Shown piece after piece: positions 8,324 through 18,204 of a stretch of DNA of 64,000 nucleotides. Within the stretch, counting starts at the first letter, position 1. The number at the start of each line of letters is the position of its first letter. The translations under genes were made by a program, and so were the position numbers. Source of the stretch: Paenibacillus rigui (lineage in GTDB: Bacteria > Bacillota > Bacilli > Paenibacillales > NBRC-103111). The notes beneath the pieces are model-generated. The model did not search any database. It was given only the letters and a program-made list of their open reading frames with translations, and was not told the DNA's origin. The stretch spans positions 1 through 64,000 of the forward strand of contig NZ_NMQW01000053.1 of the NCBI RefSeq assembly GCF_002234615.1, written 5' to 3'.

Positions 8324-8590
8324 TTACGACTTCCCGCTATTTTCACGGTACAGAACCATGCCGGCATGGTAGAGTACCGAATCGCGGAAATCGCCGTCCG
8401 CTGTAAACCCTGTATCATCCACATAGTCGATATGGTCGCCTACGATGGTATATCTGCCTTGGTAAGCGCTCTTCCGATTTCCACGTGCTTCGTCATACCG
8501 CCCGTTCGGCAGCAGTTCATGCCGGATGTAACCGTCTTTTGTCACCCACATGCCGACATAAGGATGGGATTGTTCGCTTTGAGTACTCAT
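8324..8590 (-). CDS. Atu4866-domain small protein
   Basis: The protein is about 88 residues. HPYVGMWVTKDGYIRHELLP followed by NGRYDEARG, YQGRYTIVGDHIDYVDDTGF and DGDFRD is the pattern of the Atu4866 domain, a small beta-rich domain of unknown biochemistry. ATG 8590 is preferred over ATG 8608 because AAGGAG lies 8 bases before it. It is the first gene of a two-gene unit with the SDR, under the divergent AraC regulator. Confidence 0.8.
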   Translation of the reverse strand: MSTQSEQSHPYVGMWVTKDGYIRHELLPNGRYDEARGNRKSAYQGRYTIVGDHIDYVDDTGFTADGDFRDSVLYHAGMVLYRENSGKS

Positions 8591-8806
8591 TGAATATTCT
8601 CCTTCCATTTGTGATGCTGGACTGAATCTTGCCCTGTCACTCGTTTCCTGCGGTCAGGACCTCCGTGCCGTGTACCACATTTCATACATGTTCATTATCG
8701 TTTTTCCGGGAAGCAATGCGGTAGCCGGATCATACACGATGATTGCCTAATCCTCCAGAAAAGGATAAAGTTAAGTCAATCTTATGGATAAAAAGGGGAG
8801 AAAAGG

Positions 8807-9709
8807 ATGGATGAATGGTTCGAGAAACAAAAGAGAGAAATGCTGCGGATCATCGGGAAGTTTACACCGGAGGACGGTACGCATGATACGGAAGTTCCCG
8901 GTTTGCGCTTGATTCGTTCTTCACGGTTATCTGAGCCGGTATACTCTGTCTATGAGCCTTCCCTTTGCGTCGTGGCACAGGGTTCCAAGGTGGTCATGCT
9001 AGGACAAGAGCTGTATCAGTATGACCCGAGCAGCTATTTAACCGCATCGGTACATTTACCGATTACAGGTCAAGTGATGGAGGCTTCGAATGAAACGCCG
9101 TATTTAAGTATGCAGATCCTTTTTGATATGAGCCAAATTCTTGATGTCATTCAGGCATCCGGCGATGTCATCCGATCAAGAACTGAGACCAGCCGGGGGT
9201 TGAGGGTGAGCCGGGTAAGCGATACGCTTCTGGATGCTGTGCTGCGGCTTCTGAAATTGGTCGAAACGCCGCGGGATATCCCGGTGCTTGCGCCTTATGC
9301 TATGCGGGAAATCATTTACCGGGTGCTTCAGAACGAAAACAGCGCATCACTAATGCAATTTGCAGTTGTCGGAAGCCATGCACAGCGAATCGCGGGGGTC
9401 GTTGAGAAGCTTAATCGCGACTTTGCCCAACCTCTGCGCGTAGATGAATTGGCAGCGGAGGCCAGTATGAGCGCTTCGTCATTGTACGATTATTTTAAGG
9501 AAGTCACAGGGATGAGCCCGATCCAGTTCCAAAAGCAAATCCGTTTGCAAGAGGCACGACGGCTACTCCTCTCTGGATCGATCGATGCGGCGGAAGCAGC
9601 GTTTCAGGTCGGGTATGAGAGCCCGTCGCAATTTAGCAGGGAATATGCACGGATGTTTGGGATGCCGCCGATCCGGGACATACACCGATTGCGGGGCTCT
9701 ATTGTTTGA
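8807..9709 (+). CDS. AraC-family transcriptional regulator
   Basis: The N-terminal half is the AraC_N-type sensory domain (VYSVYEPSLCVVAQGSKVV, then ASVHLPITGQV). The C-terminal hundred residues form the double helix-turn-helix (LRVDELAAEASMSASSLYDYFKEV, then VGYESPSQFSREYARMFG). It is divergent from the Atu4866-SDR pair, about 215 bases away, and most likely controls it. AraC regulators beside aldehyde or ketone reductases are frequent. Confidence 0.9.
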   Translation: MDEWFEKQKREMLRIIGKFTPEDGTHDTEVPGLRLIRSSRLSEPVYSVYEPSLCVVAQGSKVVMLGQELYQYDPSSYLTASVHLPITGQVMEASNETPYLSMQILFDMSQILDVIQASGDVIRSRTETSRGLRVSRVSDTLLDAVLRLLKLVETPRDIPVLAPYAMREIIYRVLQNENSASLMQFAVVGSHAQRIAGVVEKLNRDFAQPLRVDELAAEASMSASSLYDYFKEVTGMSPIQFQKQIRLQEARRLLLSGSIDAAEAAFQVGYESPSQFSREYARMFGMPPIRDIHRLRGSIV

Positions 9710-9940
9710 CAAAATGACGGTTTCGGCGAGGTCAGGGTGAAAGACTTGGATGCACAATACTGCGGAATAATATTCTGTCATTCCGTGTGGGATTTTGTGT
9801 AGAGCATGACGGAGGGATTAACCGCCTCAACAACCAACTTTTCGAAACGATGCAGCGAAGCGTCCTACAGTAAAAGCGGATCGTACAATCGTTTCTGTAG
9901 CTGAGACAAAAGAAAACACAGATAACCATTGCATTATCTC

Positions 9941-10084
9941 ATGGGGAAAGAACGTACCGTTGTATGGGATTCGGTTATCAATAGCACGAACGCTGGGAAT
10001 CAAGTCATTATCGGTTTAGGGGAAATTACGGAGAGAGACTCAGATAATACAGCATCATTTGCGTTTTCGGGCGACCACCGCTAA
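9941..10084 (+). other. Gene-like remnant between AraC and the sortase gene
   Basis: The 9713-10054 gap has no intact gene. From ATG 9941 a 47-codon frame reads as plausible protein (MGKERTVVWDSVINSTNAGN, then QVIIGLGEITERD), but it runs into the 3' end of the convergent sortase gene and has no clear ribosome site. It may be an old gene remnant; chance is not excluded. Confidence 0.2.
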
Positions 10085-10837
10085 CCGACCGTTTTCGGTT
10101 GAGTATTCGCACGTAGACAGTACTATAAGCTTGTCGCCATACTGGGCTGTTATGCCCGTGTCATAAAGAGCGAGTTGCTTGATGTTCTGCATATACGAAT
10201 CAAACTCAGCGGATGTTCCAACCTTCTCAATCTGGTAGTATTTAAAAACATTGTCCGATTTGCGATAAACTTTGGAGAGAATAACGGCTACGATCTCGTA
10301 TTCTTCCTTTTCATAAAGCGTACTGAACTGGAGCGTAACATGCTCCTTATAATAGCTTTCATTCTTGTACTTCATCAAATCTGTAAACATAAAGCCGCTT
10401 TTCATATGATGTCCGTGAATCAGTAAAATGTCTGAATCGTTTATCCGACTGTGTACGTCCAAAAAGGGAAGTCCGTTTTTGCTCTCTTTTTTATCAAAAT
10501 CATGATTGAGATAGTATTGCGCATCCTGTGGGTTCTGCATGATCGGATAATCAATTCGGGTGCCGTCAATCTTCAACCAACCGATGATGTCCGGGTTTCT
10601 CCCGTAAAGCTCTTGAAACTCGGGAAGCATGACCGGCTCATGCGTGTTCGTGGAAAATGGCGAGGGCGTTACAGTGCCCTCGCCTGTGTCTGATTCTGTT
10701 TTCAGGCCTGTTTTTAGTTCTTTCATTTGCTGCTGCGCATCATAATCTTGCTGAAGAATTCTCGCAATAGAGAAGAAAGAAAAAACTAACAGGAGAATGG
10801 AAAAGGCGATAAGAATCTTTTTGGTTTTGCTCATCAT
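10055..10837 (-). CDS. Class B sortase
   Basis: This transpeptidase has an N-terminal membrane anchor (residues about 6-26) and a sortase fold. The catalytic His is in LLIHGHHMKSG, the Cys in LSTCEYST (class B sortases have TCxY here) and the Arg in NGRLAVVARK. It lies 18 bases after the giant surface-protein gene on the same strand, so it is almost certainly dedicated to that substrate. The substrate motif VPKTG resembles the PxTG-type signals of some clostridial class B enzymes rather than the classic NPQTN. A signal/TM start and the full His-Cys-Arg triad argue that it is active. Confidence 0.92.
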   Translation of the reverse strand: MMSKTKKILIAFSILLLVFSFFSIARILQQDYDAQQQMKELKTGLKTESDTGEGTVTPSPFSTNTHEPVMLPEFQELYGRNPDIIGWLKIDGTRIDYPIMQNPQDAQYYLNHDFDKKESKNGLPFLDVHSRINDSDILLIHGHHMKSGFMFTDLMKYKNESYYKEHVTLQFSTLYEKEEYEIVAVILSKVYRKSDNVFKYYQIEKVGTSAEFDSYMQNIKQLALYDTGITAQYGDKLIVLSTCEYSTENGRLAVVARKRK

Positions 10838-10855
10838 CTTACCGCCTTTCCCTGG

Positions 10856-13800
10856 TTACTGAATGTACTTCTTCTTCTTGCTATTTGGCAGACAGAACCC
10901 GATTGTAATCAAGGACATCAGTACCAAAGCCATATAGAAGGCTAGCGATATGCTATTATCGCCTGTTTTCGGGACATCGTCCAGCTCGTTGTCACTGTTG
11001 CCGTTGTCGGCCCCGTTGTTGCTGTTGCCGTTGTCGGTTCCGTTGTTGCCATTGTCGGCCCCGTTGTTGCTGTTGCCGGCTCCGTTATTGCTGTTGCCGG
11101 AACCGTTGTTGCCGTTGTCGGCCCCGTTGTTGCTGTTGCCGGAACCGTTGTTGCTGTTGCCGGCCCCGTTGTTGCTGTTGCCGGCTCCGTTATTGCTGTT
11201 GCCGGAACCGTTGTTGCTGTTGCCGGAACCGTTGTTGCCGTTGTCGGAACCGTTGTTGCCGTTGTCGGCCCCGTTGTTGCCGTTGTCGGAACCGTTGTTG
11301 CTGTTGCCGGAACCGTTGTTGCCGTTGTCGGAACCGTTGTTGCTGTTGCCGGCCCCGTTGTTGCTGTTGCCGGCTCCGTTATTGCCGTTGTCGGCCCCGT
11401 TGTTGCTGTTGCCGGCCCCGTTATTGCTGTTGCCGGCTCCGTTATTGCTGTTGCCGGCCCCGTTATTGCTGTTGCCGGCCCCGTTGTTGCTGTTGCCGGA
11501 ACCGTTATTGCTGTTGCCGGCCCCGTTGTTGCTGTTGCCGGCCCCGTTGTTTCCGTTGTCGGAACCGCTGTTGTCGTTGTCGGAACCGCTGTTGCCGTTG
11601 CCGGAACCTGTTTCCCGCGTCAATTGTACATCGTAACGTACGATGTCGGTTCCAACATTAATCGTTGCACTCGTATGCATCACGTACCCGGCTTTGGTTA
11701 CAACCAGATAGTAATCTGTGTCCGGGAACACCATATACGCATATGCGCCGGTTCCGTCGCTGTTCTGGCTTGGGCTGGCATTATCATTCGGAGCAAAGCC
11801 TGGAATCGCAGGCAACGTTACTTTCGTGCCTGGCACGATGCCATTCGCCTTGTTCCTCGGCGTATCCGCATAATACAGCGTCACTTCAGCACCTTCGATT
11901 GTTGCGCCAGTGGTTGCGTCCGTAATTATGCCATACGGGTCAACAAGCCCCTGCGAAATATTCAATTCGCCGTTCGCTGCCACGGTCAGCTTCGAATCCC
12001 GAATGAGTGTCAGCTCTTTGCCCGGATTAAATTCATAACGCACTTCCATCGTGTATGCTCCTGTAGACAAGCCGTCCACAAGGAAAGTGCCGTTAGATTG
12101 CACATCGAACGCTTTCGGAACTCCGTTATCTTCAAGATAGTTGCCATGCGCATCCTTTAAATAAATATGCAACTTGCCCGCGAAAGCATTGTTGAGCAGC
12201 ACGGATTTCCCATCTGACTGCTTAAAGAGCATGACGCCCACAGCTGTAATTTCCGCTGGAACCGCTTCGCCCTCAGTCACGCCGCCGTCAATCTTTGCTT
12301 TTTGCGCGAAGGTAATTGGTGTCGGGCTTCCGTTAATGTTGACCATTTGCGTAAAGTTTACAGTATAGCTTCCACCTGGTGGAACGGCGAGGAAATACGC
12401 TCCATTCTCATCGGTCGTAATCGTGTGCAACTCGTTCGTGTCATCGTTTTTCACCGTAACGGTAGCATTGGGAATGACTTTACCCGTCGTGTTGTTCCGA
12501 AGCACCCCTGTAATTGCCGCAGGCATGGCGGTTACGGTCGTAGAGGCGGTTGCATCTCCATCACTCGTACTGGTCGTCTTCGACGTGATCGTGTGCTGCT
12601 TGGGAGCTGTTTCGGTCAATAGCGGCGGTGTATAAGGAATGACCGCCTTTCCTTCCGAATCGGTTGTTGCAGTTACAACCGAGTTATCCGGCAGTGTGAG
12701 GACAATTTCTCTGCCCACAACCGGCTTCCCGTCGTGGTCGATCAGTGTAGCCGTAATCTTCGAAGGTGTTTTGCCGTCGCCAGGAACAATCGCGGGATTT
12801 GCTGTCAGCGTCAGTGTGCTGGATAAATACCGCGTATTGACGAAGCGTGCCTCGGCTATCTTCTTCTCCACAATTGTACCCGTATGCACCAAAGTCTCAG
12901 GGTCAGTCGTGTAACCGTCAGACGTATAATCCGTCTGGGAGACGGTATAAGTACCGCCTTGAAGAATTTGGCTGGCGTCAAAGATGGCAGTCTCTCCGTG
13001 CTTGAGGGAGATCGTCCCGCTTGATTGGATCGTTCTCGTCTCGTTCGTGCCGTCGATTTTCGTATATGTGTACATATACTCCTTGCTTGGATCTACACCA
13101 TCAAACTTCACGGTGTACGTAAACAGCTTGTCCATCTCTCCGCCGTTGCCTGCCACCGTCTGACCGATCAGCAGACCTCCGTACACCATCCGTGTGTTGA
13201 CGAATGACACTTTAGCGTCTTCGCCATCAGCGATAGTCCCGGAAGACTTCCATTCCGGCAAATTCACCACATATTCGTCTGCCGTATAGTCATTCTCGGT
13301 CACGGTGTAGACCGTACCCTTCGATATACCGGCAATGACGATGTTCTCTCCATGTTTGAGCGCGAACTTGCCGCCTGATTGGATCGTTCCTGTCTCGCTC
13401 GTGCCGTCGATTTTCGTATACGTATACGAATACTGCTTGCCGGGATCTGCGTCATCGAATTTCACGGTGTATGTAAACAGCTTGTCCATCTCTCCGCCGT
13501 TACCTGCCACCGTCTGACTGACCGTCAGTTGGCCGTCGAGATACTTGGCATTGACATAATGCGCGTCGACAGTACTGCTCTTCACAATTTTGCCCGTACG
13601 CGTCAAATCCGCCGGATTGGTTATATAGCCGTTACTTGTATAATCGTCCTGAACGATCGTGTAGATGATGCCGTCAGGGATGCCCTTGAAGGTTACGACA
13701 TTTCCGCCTTTTAGCGTAATCGTTCCGCCGTTCGCCACAGTGCCAAGCTTTGTACCGGAAGCATCGTAATAGTCATAAGACTTGCCGTTGCTAAAAGTAA

Positions 13801-16800
13801 CCTTGTAGCTAAAGTCCTTTGTCGAGTCCGCGGCTTTCCCTTCAAGCTGCATATCCAGCTTCAAATCGCCGGTCTCCCACACAGGGGTTGGCACAACTAA
13901 CGGTTTGGTTGAAGTCACGAGTTCGCCACCAACAAAGACTGGGCTGTCTTTCACGTTGGCAACGCGCACCGGATAAACCGTTGTGGTGGGCAGATAAGTA
14001 TTCTCGTCAATATAGGTCTGCTTCAGCTGGTAGAGCCCCGGCGTAGGGATCAGCAACGTCAGCCTGCCGTTTGCATCTGTGATTCCTTTGATGGGTTTAC
14101 CCTGCTGATCCTTCGCCGCTGTTACGCCGTCGGCTTCATACAGTGTGATCTCAACGCCTATCAGCGGCTTGTTTGCGGGATCAACCTTTAGGATATACAA
14201 CACACCGTTGGACCCCGCGCTGCCGCTTACATCATTGGCATCCAACGTGCTTTCGCTGCTTGCCATGATAGCCGGCAGGCTGTCATCGCCTAACAGCTCG
14301 ATTTTGTTGCCGACTTTTCCCGGAGACATTCCGCTCGACTCGGTCTGGTAGACGAACTGGTAGAATTGGTTCGGGTCCTTTATCTTGAAGATCAGCTTTG
14401 TGGGATTGCCTGCAGATTTTTGCATCTCCACCTTGACCTCAGGGTCTGGGCCAGTTAAATCCAGTGCAGCGCCCACCCTTTCTAGCGCTCCGCTCGCGGT
14501 TATCTTGGCACGATAAACCGCCATATCGGGCGGGGTAAGGGAAGGGTTGCCGTTCTCATCCTCGCGCAGCTTCAACCCTGCCCCGAGAGTGTCCTGCAAA
14601 TAGACGCCATCCTTCATCGCGAAGGACGGGGCGTAGTTCACCGTCCATTCCTGAATGCCCGGGGCAGGCTTGGTCGCCGATTTCCCCAGCGGACTAAGGG
14701 GAACGATCACCTTGCGACTTTCAGCAATCACTTTCTCAACGTCGCCCCACTTGATCTTCAACTCGGCGGTATTAAAACCCTCATGCTTCGTCTTGCCTGC
14801 CATGAAGTCGGCGTTCATCGCCTCCGCCGTTGGTCTTGCCTTCACCAGAATGACGTAAGGGCTTTCCAGCTTGGTGAAGGAGAAGGTGCCTACGTTATCC
14901 TTGGCAGAGAAGCTGACCACATGGTGCGGATCGTTTGGCTCAATCACCTTAACAATAGAATTAATCTGTTTACCATAATCAGCAATATTCCGTAAACCCT
15001 CGTAAAGCTCATAGTCCTTCCCATTTTCTTCAGAAAACTTAACGAACTCCCATCCTGCGGGCAAGGTATCCACCAGTTTGATGTCCGTTGCCACACGATT
15101 GACGCCGGTCATCTGGTCGGTTTTCAGTCCAGGTATATTGACTGCCAGCCGGAAGGTCACCGTCTTGGTCACCCGATCATATGCCGCAATCGTCCATGCC
15201 TCATTGCTATCGTCCCGAATGTAGCTGCCGACGTTATTGGGTTTAACATTTTCAGGCGTACCATCTGCTTTCAGGGGGATCGATGCAAAGAGCATTTCCT
15301 TATTGAGCATCCTTGAGAAAACTTGAGGATAGGCATCACCATTGCCCAAAAAGGTATTGCCGCTAAACAAGTAAGCACGGTTATGGCGGTATGGCTGCCC
15401 ACCCGTGTACTGCCCCGCGAAGTCGTTCGGGTTAGTCATGAACGAACGGAAGGTGAAGGATGCTGACGTATCTTTGAATCCTGTAACCTTAAGTAAATCC
15501 GCCACCGTCTTGCCGCCTTGAGTCAAAGGGATGACCTCTAAGGTCAAGCCGGCATCGCCCTTAAAGGAGTCGGCCTGATACTGCTGCCATGTATTCCCGT
15601 AAAGCTTCTTGCTAATCTCAGTTAAAACCTGGTTGCTGACCTGACTATTCTCATCTACCTTAGTGATGTCAAAGGAGGCATCATACCTCAGTAGGTCGTA
15701 CACCGCCAAATTCGGGTCTTCATACTGCGGTGTTACATTCACATTCCAAGTGATAGCGGCGATGTCGTAGTCGTTCACACTGCCCGAAACATTATAGCTG
15801 GCGCTGCCGCTCTTTGTGATACTATGAGCTCCTACGGTGACCGTTGCATAATCACTCACGGTGTTGGGTTCGTTTCCCATAGTTGCATCGTTGTTCTGTA
15901 AGCCACCTGGAGGATCTTCCAGGGACCAGTTGGCGCGAGCGCGATTGGTGAAGGTGCTGTCGCTCACTACCTTAGACACAATGACCAGCCGAACGGCATC
16001 ATTGACCGTGCCAAAGGAATATATACTCTTTGTTCCTTCATCCGGATCAATCGGCGTGCTCGTAGTGGACCAGTTACTCGTGCCTGTATCCCACTGCTGA
16101 TAGGCAGCCGATTCGAAGCTCAGCCCAGTCGGCAGTGCATCGGTGATGGTAAAGCTCTTTAACCCCTGCTTGTGGTAATTTTTATTGACATCGATGGTCC
16201 ATGTTACAAGGGTATCATTCCCTTGCTTACTCACAGCCCCGTATTTCTGAATCCAGTCGGGATAGATGTTGATACGGTAAGATCCTGCCTCGACCAATAA
16301 TTTCTCGTCCGTATCCTTCAATTGAGCTGTAGTATCCAGTTTTTGACCACCATCATTTCCGGGGACAGTATGGTACTCATAGTAGTAAAGTCCCTTGGGA
16401 ATCCATGTTTTGAAAGTAATGGTCGCCTTGCTTCTGGATGCTTCTGGAGTGGACGCGTCAGGGAAGGTGTAGGACAGCGCACCGTTTGCGTAAACCGGCG
16501 TCGCCGACTGCCCATCGACCGTGAACGAACCTTCCACGTAGGCGCCTGCAGCGTTGGTATTCTGGAGGCCCTTTTCGCTAAGGTTATCATAGAACGTCTT
16601 CCCGTCCAGCGGCAGCGGAATGGTGTTATCGTCCCGGTCAAAGGCTGCGACATCCACCTTCCACGTGATTGTCCCATTTACAAACGATGTTCCGTTCAGA
16701 TTAACATAGGAATACTGAGACGGTTTCGTAATGTCCTGAGGGGTTATCGCGATTGTGTATTTGGGCGTCAGCGCCGGGTTATCGATGAGGTAGTTCGCAC

Positions 16801-17458
16801 CGAATATTTGTGTTGCTGCTTGCGCACCGTAACCCACACCCGACACATCCGCTTTTGCAGTGGACGATAGGTTGATTAGTACGTCTTTTTTTGCACCGTT
16901 AAAAAACGTGTCATCGCCATCAAAGGTAATGGTAATGGTGGTTGCGGTAAACGCAACGGTTGCAATTTTCAGCCCCCCCAGCATGATATCCTTGCTGCCT
17001 GTTGCCGTCAGATTTACCATGGGGAAATAAGTGGCTTTGTCAAAAATCACCTTGTCGTTCTTCAAGATAATTGATTCAGGTGCAGCGCTTTGATTGTCGC
17101 CAAACACCGGCACCTTGATGTTACTCAGAGTCAGGGTGAATGGCTGTCTGCCTTGGATGATGCCGCCGGTGTTAACAGCTTTGCTATCTTGCACCACCTC
17201 AAGCGAAAAGGTTGTATTAGCCCCCTTAAGCACCGCCGTTTTGTCTGCTGGATTGGACTCCAAAGTCTTCAAGGTGGCAGCCTCTGGCGCAGCATACACT
17301 GCCGTATGTACCGACGGTTCGCTTGCTACTGCCGTCTCTGAATTGCCTGGCGCGCTATCCGCGTTTGCAGTAGCAGAGAACGCCATCGTCTGCAAGACAA
17401 GCAAAACAGCTAGGCAGCAAGATAGCAAAGATTTGCTTACACTGCGTTTTCGTTTCAT
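10856..17458 (-). CDS. Giant LPXTG-type surface adhesin (2200 residues)
   Basis: It begins with a signal peptide (MKRKRSVSKS, hydrophobic core, ATANADS) and ends with VPKTGD near 2160, a hydrophobic helix and a KKKK tail, i.e. a sortase anchor. Between are collagen-binding/isopeptide-like beta domains to about 1080; a SpaA/prealbumin-like domain near 1090-1175; and about three pilin-type linkage domains near 1200-1540, two sharing TVAGNGGEMDKLFTYTVKFD. A Big_1-like domain (LTLTANPAIVPGDG) lies near 1545, carboxypeptidase-regulatory-like domains near 1650 and 1840, and an Asn/Gly/Ser stalk at about 1956-2152. Start ATG 17458 has GGAGGGG 10 bases upstream. It is probably a cell-wall-linked adhesin; the ligand is unknown. 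The sortase gene follows. Confidence 0.9.
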   Translation of the reverse strand: MKRKRSVSKSLLSCCLAVLLVLQTMAFSATANADSAPGNSETAVASEPSVHTAVYAAPEAATLKTLESNPADKTAVLKGANTTFSLEVVQDSKAVNTGGIIQGRQPFTLTLSNIKVPVFGDNQSAAPESIILKNDKVIFDKATYFPMVNLTATGSKDIMLGGLKIATVAFTATTITITFDGDDTFFNGAKKDVLINLSSTAKADVSGVGYGAQAATQIFGANYLIDNPALTPKYTIAITPQDITKPSQYSYVNLNGTSFVNGTITWKVDVAAFDRDDNTIPLPLDGKTFYDNLSEKGLQNTNAAGAYVEGSFTVDGQSATPVYANGALSYTFPDASTPEASRSKATITFKTWIPKGLYYYEYHTVPGNDGGQKLDTTAQLKDTDEKLLVEAGSYRINIYPDWIQKYGAVSKQGNDTLVTWTIDVNKNYHKQGLKSFTITDALPTGLSFESAAYQQWDTGTSNWSTTSTPIDPDEGTKSIYSFGTVNDAVRLVIVSKVVSDSTFTNRARANWSLEDPPGGLQNNDATMGNEPNTVSDYATVTVGAHSITKSGSASYNVSGSVNDYDIAAITWNVNVTPQYEDPNLAVYDLLRYDASFDITKVDENSQVSNQVLTEISKKLYGNTWQQYQADSFKGDAGLTLEVIPLTQGGKTVADLLKVTGFKDTSASFTFRSFMTNPNDFAGQYTGGQPYRHNRAYLFSGNTFLGNGDAYPQVFSRMLNKEMLFASIPLKADGTPENVKPNNVGSYIRDDSNEAWTIAAYDRVTKTVTFRLAVNIPGLKTDQMTGVNRVATDIKLVDTLPAGWEFVKFSEENGKDYELYEGLRNIADYGKQINSIVKVIEPNDPHHVVSFSAKDNVGTFSFTKLESPYVILVKARPTAEAMNADFMAGKTKHEGFNTAELKIKWGDVEKVIAESRKVIVPLSPLGKSATKPAPGIQEWTVNYAPSFAMKDGVYLQDTLGAGLKLREDENGNPSLTPPDMAVYRAKITASGALERVGAALDLTGPDPEVKVEMQKSAGNPTKLIFKIKDPNQFYQFVYQTESSGMSPGKVGNKIELLGDDSLPAIMASSESTLDANDVSGSAGSNGVLYILKVDPANKPLIGVEITLYEADGVTAAKDQQGKPIKGITDANGRLTLLIPTPGLYQLKQTYIDENTYLPTTTVYPVRVANVKDSPVFVGGELVTSTKPLVVPTPVWETGDLKLDMQLEGKAADSTKDFSYKVTFSNGKSYDYYDASGTKLGTVANGGTITLKGGNVVTFKGIPDGIIYTIVQDDYTSNGYITNPADLTRTGKIVKSSTVDAHYVNAKYLDGQLTVSQTVAGNGGEMDKLFTYTVKFDDADPGKQYSYTYTKIDGTSETGTIQSGGKFALKHGENIVIAGISKGTVYTVTENDYTADEYVVNLPEWKSSGTIADGEDAKVSFVNTRMVYGGLLIGQTVAGNGGEMDKLFTYTVKFDGVDPSKEYMYTYTKIDGTNETRTIQSSGTISLKHGETAIFDASQILQGGTYTVSQTDYTSDGYTTDPETLVHTGTIVEKKIAEARFVNTRYLSSTLTLTANPAIVPGDGKTPSKITATLIDHDGKPVVGREIVLTLPDNSVVTATTDSEGKAVIPYTPPLLTETAPKQHTITSKTTSTSDGDATASTTVTAMPAAITGVLRNNTTGKVIPNATVTVKNDDTNELHTITTDENGAYFLAVPPGGSYTVNFTQMVNINGSPTPITFAQKAKIDGGVTEGEAVPAEITAVGVMLFKQSDGKSVLLNNAFAGKLHIYLKDAHGNYLEDNGVPKAFDVQSNGTFLVDGLSTGAYTMEVRYEFNPGKELTLIRDSKLTVAANGELNISQGLVDPYGIITDATTGATIEGAEVTLYYADTPRNKANGIVPGTKVTLPAIPGFAPNDNASPSQNSDGTGAYAYMVFPDTDYYLVVTKAGYVMHTSATINVGTDIVRYDVQLTRETGSGNGNSGSDNDNSGSDNGNNGAGNSNNGAGNSNNGSGNSNNGAGNSNNGAGNSNNGAGNSNNGAGNSNNGADNGNNGAGNSNNGAGNSNNGSDNGNNGSGNSNNGSDNGNNGADNGNNGSDNGNNGSGNSNNGSGNSNNGAGNSNNGAGNSNNGSGNSNNGADNGNNGSGNSNNGAGNSNNGADNGNNGTDNGNSNNGADNGNSDNELDDVPKTGDNSISLAFYMALVLMSLITIGFCLPNSKKKKYIQ
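11003..11590 (-). repeat. 21-bp tandem repeats encoding the Asn-Gly-rich stalk
   Basis: About 26 units of 21 bases encode NNG(A/S)(G/D)N(S/G). Units vary mostly at the fourth, fifth and seventh residues and alternate between GNS and DNG forms. The array lies just before the VPKTG anchor and would act as a flexible wall-spanning spacer. Near-identical units make copy-number change by slippage or recombination likely. Confidence 0.95.
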
Positions 17459-17857
17459 TGCAAAAATTCCCCTCCGTTTCCAAAAATCTTTATCGACAGC
17501 AAGATCATATGCCCAATATAGCGCACAAGCGAATAAATACAGGCTATTTGCTTGATCCAGCGGCCCTCCACATCATCGAATTCTTGCGAACTTCCAGATG
17601 AGTGAAAATAAGTGCCGTGGGCGTGTAGGCCGTTGATCAGTGCTTAGTAGCTTTCTCCTCCTCTCCCTCGACAATTTTCGTAGGATATGCTGTAAAATGA
17701 CAAGATACGTCAAGTTTATACAGCACACGTCATCATTTTATTGCATCGATCTATACAAAATCTAAACAACCACTCAACAAGTGTGAAACTCATTTCTTCT
17801 ACATCGTCAAGAAGCGATTGAGCGATGTCAGTCTTTCTAAAAGCTGAACGAAAAACA
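17459..17857. other. Upstream region of the adhesin gene
   Basis: About 400 bases hold the adhesin ribosome binding site, AT-rich stretches and no supported gene on either strand. I could not pick out a convincing promoter. Confidence 0.4.
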
Positions 17858-17907
17858 AAGAAGATTGCTTAACCTGCCTGCTTATCGAGGTGGTTGGCAA
17901 TCTTCTT
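17858..17907 (-). terminator. Long imperfect hairpin terminator at the end of the decayed transporter locus
   Basis: AAGAAGATTGC and GCAATCTTCTT are perfect 11-bp arms, extended inward by AACC/GGTT and CCT/AGG. On the minus strand it is followed by TTTGTTTTT. It overlaps the last codons of the truncated gene at 17869-18204. Confidence 0.7.
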
Positions 17908-18204
17908 GACGTTCTCGTATCTAATTGAAAAGGACGTTTCCAATTGTGCATCGGGTCCCGATCCCTGATCTTCCTCCCCATGCACATGCAAATATTGCTC
18001 GCCATCCTGCGACAAAATCGTAACGTGTCCGATAGCGCCTAAATAAGGCTGCAGATCGGTGATCGGTTCAGCCGTTTGATCGTCGTGGAACGAAAAGGTT
18101 AGAGTCAGCTGCTGGTTGACCGCAAGCTGACCAAAGGAAAGCTTTACCCTTTTCCTGTCAAAGACTTTATCCAGGCTTGCATCCGGGACTGCCGGCATAG
18201 GCAT
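17869..18204 (-). pseudogene. Truncated gene for a small secreted/YtkA-like beta protein
   Basis: The frame reads as real protein: LSFGQLAVNQQLTLTFSFHD, then PITDLQPYLGAIGHVTILSQ and QYLHVHGEED. This is the pattern of small extracytoplasmic domains found with metal or ABC transporters (PYLGA.GH..., LHVH). No secretion signal precedes it: the upstream frame continues directly into the decayed permease. Its C-terminus runs into the terminator stem, so both ends look damaged. There is no convincing ribosome binding site before ATG 18204. I judge it non-functional or at best a fragment; the family name is tentative. Confidence 0.5.

Noticed and set aside
11003-11590. Regular repeats that could be taken for a CRISPR array
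   Set aside because: Units are contiguous 21-mers without unique spacers and lie in frame in the adhesin gene, encoding an Asn-Gly stalk.
10950-11636. Leu/Pro-rich 228-residue open frame on the plus strand
   Set aside because: It is the complement of the adhesin repeat array; composition is a by-product and there is no ribosome site.
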